Made by a program: the position numbers and the translations under genes
Shown: piece by piece, positions 5,307-6,466 of the stretch
Numbering within the stretch: position 1 is the first letter of the stretch
Layout of the letters: the number at the start of each line of letters is the position of its first letter
Assembly: GCA_910588885.1 (NCBI GenBank)
Contig: CAJUSQ010000144.1
Span: 1-6,466, forward strand
Origin: an uncultured Lachnospiraceae bacterium
GTDB lineage: Bacteria > Bacillota > Clostridia > Lachnospirales > Lachnospiraceae
Direction: 5' to 3'
DNA: 6,466 bases
The notes under the pieces: generated by a model
The model's database searches: none
Told to the model about the DNA's origin: nothing
What the model saw: the letters and a program-made list of their open reading frames with translations, nothing else

Positions 5307-6377
5307 ATGTTCCGACAGCTAAAAGCATTCATATTCCAAGATCATCTGGAGGAGTCAGAGGCAAAGCAGGTTTGTGTATTGCTGCGTCTGACGGCAATCG
5401 TAATGTGCACTTATTTTCTGTGCCTGGCAGGTATCCTTTTCTTTATCGGAAGTAATTTGGGCGTCTGGCTTTCCCTGATCCTGCTTTTTTCCTTCGGTGC
5501 CCTCTGTATGTCTATCGGCCATACCAACCATCGTTTTCTCACACGCTGCACCTTTTTTTTAATGATAACCTGGATGATCCTGTATTTTTACGAATACGGA
5601 TGGGATTTCGGCACCCAGCATTTTGTTTTTGTCCTGGTCGTAATGGCTTTTACGATCTACCGGGGTTCCCTCCGGGGCAAATTCGGCATTGCCCTGCTCT
5701 CTTCCACCGTGTGGCTTTTCCTGTTTATCTGCCGGTTCCAGTTCCATCTTAAGGCCAAATTCCCCCTGGATGTCAGAACCGACAATATCCTTCATATCGT
5801 CAATACCTTTTTTGTCTTTGCCGCCCTGTCTTCTTTGATGCTGGCCTTTACCAGGGAGTCCCTGGAAATGCAGCAAAGATTAAAGCGGCAGGCTTCCATA
5901 GACCCCCTCACCGGGCTTTTAAACCGGCGCGGGATGCAGGAATATCTGTCAAGGGAGCTGGATGCTTATCAGGAAGGCACGATTTCCCGTTTTTCCATGG
6001 CCATGGGCGACATTGATTTTTTCAAACGGGTCAACGACGTTTACGGCCATGAATGCGGGGATCTGGTTTTAAAAACTTTGGCCCGGCTTTTTCGGGAAGA
6101 AATGAAGCAGATCGGAGCCGTCAGCCGCTGGGGCGGGGAGGAATTCCTCTTTTCCTTCCACGATTACGGCAAAGACCAGGCCCTTCCCGTTCTGCAGAGG
6201 CTGCAGCAGAAGCTGACGCAGCTGGAGATCCCTTATAAGAACAACCGCCTGAAAATTACCATGACCTTCGGCTTGGTGGAATTTGACTATCGCCACAATA
6301 TGGATTATTCCATCGACGAAGCGGACAAAAAGCTTTACTGCGGAAAAGAAAGCGGCCGAAACCGCATTATCCATTGA
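5307..6377 (+). CDS. Membrane-bound GGDEF diguanylate cyclase
   Basis: The 356-aa product should convert two GTP into the second messenger c-di-GMP at the inner face of the membrane. The N-terminal half has about six hydrophobic segments (near 27-48, 50-71, 81-97, 104-119, 124-144 and 162-182), likely a sensor of unknown signal; I cannot assign it to a named sensor family. A short charged linker, probably coiled, leads to the GGDEF domain (about 197-356), which begins DPLTGLLNRRG. Active-site features are D235 in GDIDFFK and E278 in GGEEF (276-280) for metal binding, and N243 and D252 for guanine binding, spaced as in PleD. The C-terminal ADKKLYCGKESGRNR helix is also typical. The inhibitory RxxD site is replaced by KQIG (267-270), so feedback inhibition by product is probably lost. 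No EAL, HD-GYP, PAS or receiver domain is present. It has its own strong promoter, divergent from tig, and no same-strand partner inside the window. Confidence 0.95.
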   Translation: MFRQLKAFIFQDHLEESEAKQVCVLLRLTAIVMCTYFLCLAGILFFIGSNLGVWLSLILLFSFGALCMSIGHTNHRFLTRCTFFLMITWMILYFYEYGWDFGTQHFVFVLVVMAFTIYRGSLRGKFGIALLSSTVWLFLFICRFQFHLKAKFPLDVRTDNILHIVNTFFVFAALSSLMLAFTRESLEMQQRLKRQASIDPLTGLLNRRGMQEYLSRELDAYQEGTISRFSMAMGDIDFFKRVNDVYGHECGDLVLKTLARLFREEMKQIGAVSRWGGEEFLFSFHDYGKDQALPVLQRLQQKLTQLEIPYKNNRLKITMTFGLVEFDYRHNMDYSIDEADKKLYCGKESGRNRIIH

Positions 6378-6393
6378 TAAATTTTTCACAAAA

Positions 6394-6420
6394 AAGGAAC
6401 CCTTTCTTAACAGGTTCTTT
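6394..6420. terminator. Imperfect hairpin after the diguanylate cyclase gene, weak terminator candidate
   Basis: AAGGAACC (6394-6401) pairs with GGTTCTTT (6413-6420) in eight pairs including one G-U in the plus-strand RNA, with an 11-nt loop. The sequence after it is only moderately T-rich (CTGAACTTT). Read on the minus strand, the stem has one A-C mismatch but is followed by a T6 run, so it may instead serve a leftward transcript from beyond the window, or both directions weakly. It lies 17 nt after the stop codon. Confidence 0.4.
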
Positions 6421-6432
6421 CTGAACTTTGGG

Positions 6433-6438
6433 TATAAT
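6433..6438 (+). promoter_or_regulatory. Possible -10 element near the right edge
   Basis: A perfect TATAAT reads rightward, but at 16-18 bp upstream nothing resembles TTGACA; TTAACA at 6407-6412 is 20 bp away. If active, it would start transcription near 6445 into whatever lies right of the window. An ATG at 6445 stays open to the edge but has no ribosome binding site. Confidence 0.3.
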
Positions 6439-6449
6439 CAATAAATGAG

Positions 6450-6466
6450 ACAGGATTTACACCTGT
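6450..6466. repeat. Inverted repeat ACAGG-N7-CCTGT at the window edge
   Basis: Perfect 5-bp arms flank a 7-bp spacer; the right arm ends at the last base, so the full extent is unknown. It lies just downstream of the possible -10 at 6433-6438, a position suiting an operator or a 5' UTR hairpin. The arms are short, so confidence is low. Confidence 0.3.

Noticed and set aside
5111..5332. 73-codon minus-strand frame spanning the divergent intergenic region
   Set aside because: No Shine-Dalgarno sequence precedes its ATG, and it runs across the cyclase promoter and 5' end with low-complexity AT-driven composition.
6445..6466. Start of a new plus-strand gene at the ATG at 6445
   Set aside because: Only seven codons are visible, with no ribosome binding site; it coincides with the predicted transcription start of a weak promoter.

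Overview
The window reads as a chromosomal piece of a low-to-mid GC Firmicute, most likely a member of the Clostridia close to Lachnospiraceae. This rests on the gene order tig-clpP-clpX-lon, strong AGGAG-type ribosome binding sites, sigma-A type promoters, and ClpP, ClpX and trigger factor sequences of Firmicute type. The family-level placement is inference from remembered sequence style, not a search.

Positions 1-5008 (minus strand, transcribed right to left) hold a four-gene protein quality-control cluster: tig (trigger factor, 442 aa), clpP (195 aa), clpX (420 aa) and the first 578 codons of lon, which runs off the left edge. All key motifs are intact. The tig-clpP gap (12 nt) and clpX-lon gap (10 nt) are tight, and in both the upstream stop codon lies inside the next gene's Shine-Dalgarno sequence. 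The clpP-clpX junction differs: it is 72 nt long and contains two overlapping inverted repeats that could form competing RNA hairpins. One candidate extended -10 promoter lies upstream of tig, with a 5-bp-arm inverted repeat abutting it and a possible 13-codon leader ORF in the predicted 5' UTR.

Positions 5009-5306 are the divergent intergenic region. It holds the tig leader and promoter, a GATTGG direct repeat, a tandem 10-bp repeat in a series of helically phased A/T tracts, and a near-consensus sigma-A promoter firing rightward.

Positions 5307-6377 (plus strand) encode a 356-aa membrane diguanylate cyclase: about six transmembrane helices followed by a GGDEF domain with an intact GGEEF active site and a degenerate product-inhibition site. 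The last 89 bases hold an imperfect hairpin, a possible rightward -10 element and an inverted repeat reaching the window edge.

Functionally, trigger factor folds nascent chains at the ribosome, ClpX unfolds substrates and feeds them to ClpP, and Lon is an independent ATP-dependent protease. The diguanylate cyclase makes c-di-GMP and is divergently transcribed, so any link to proteolysis is speculative. I found no mobile element, CRISPR array, tRNA, rRNA or clearly novel multi-gene system; the coding content is ordinary core genome, and the less ordinary signals are in the non-coding junctions.
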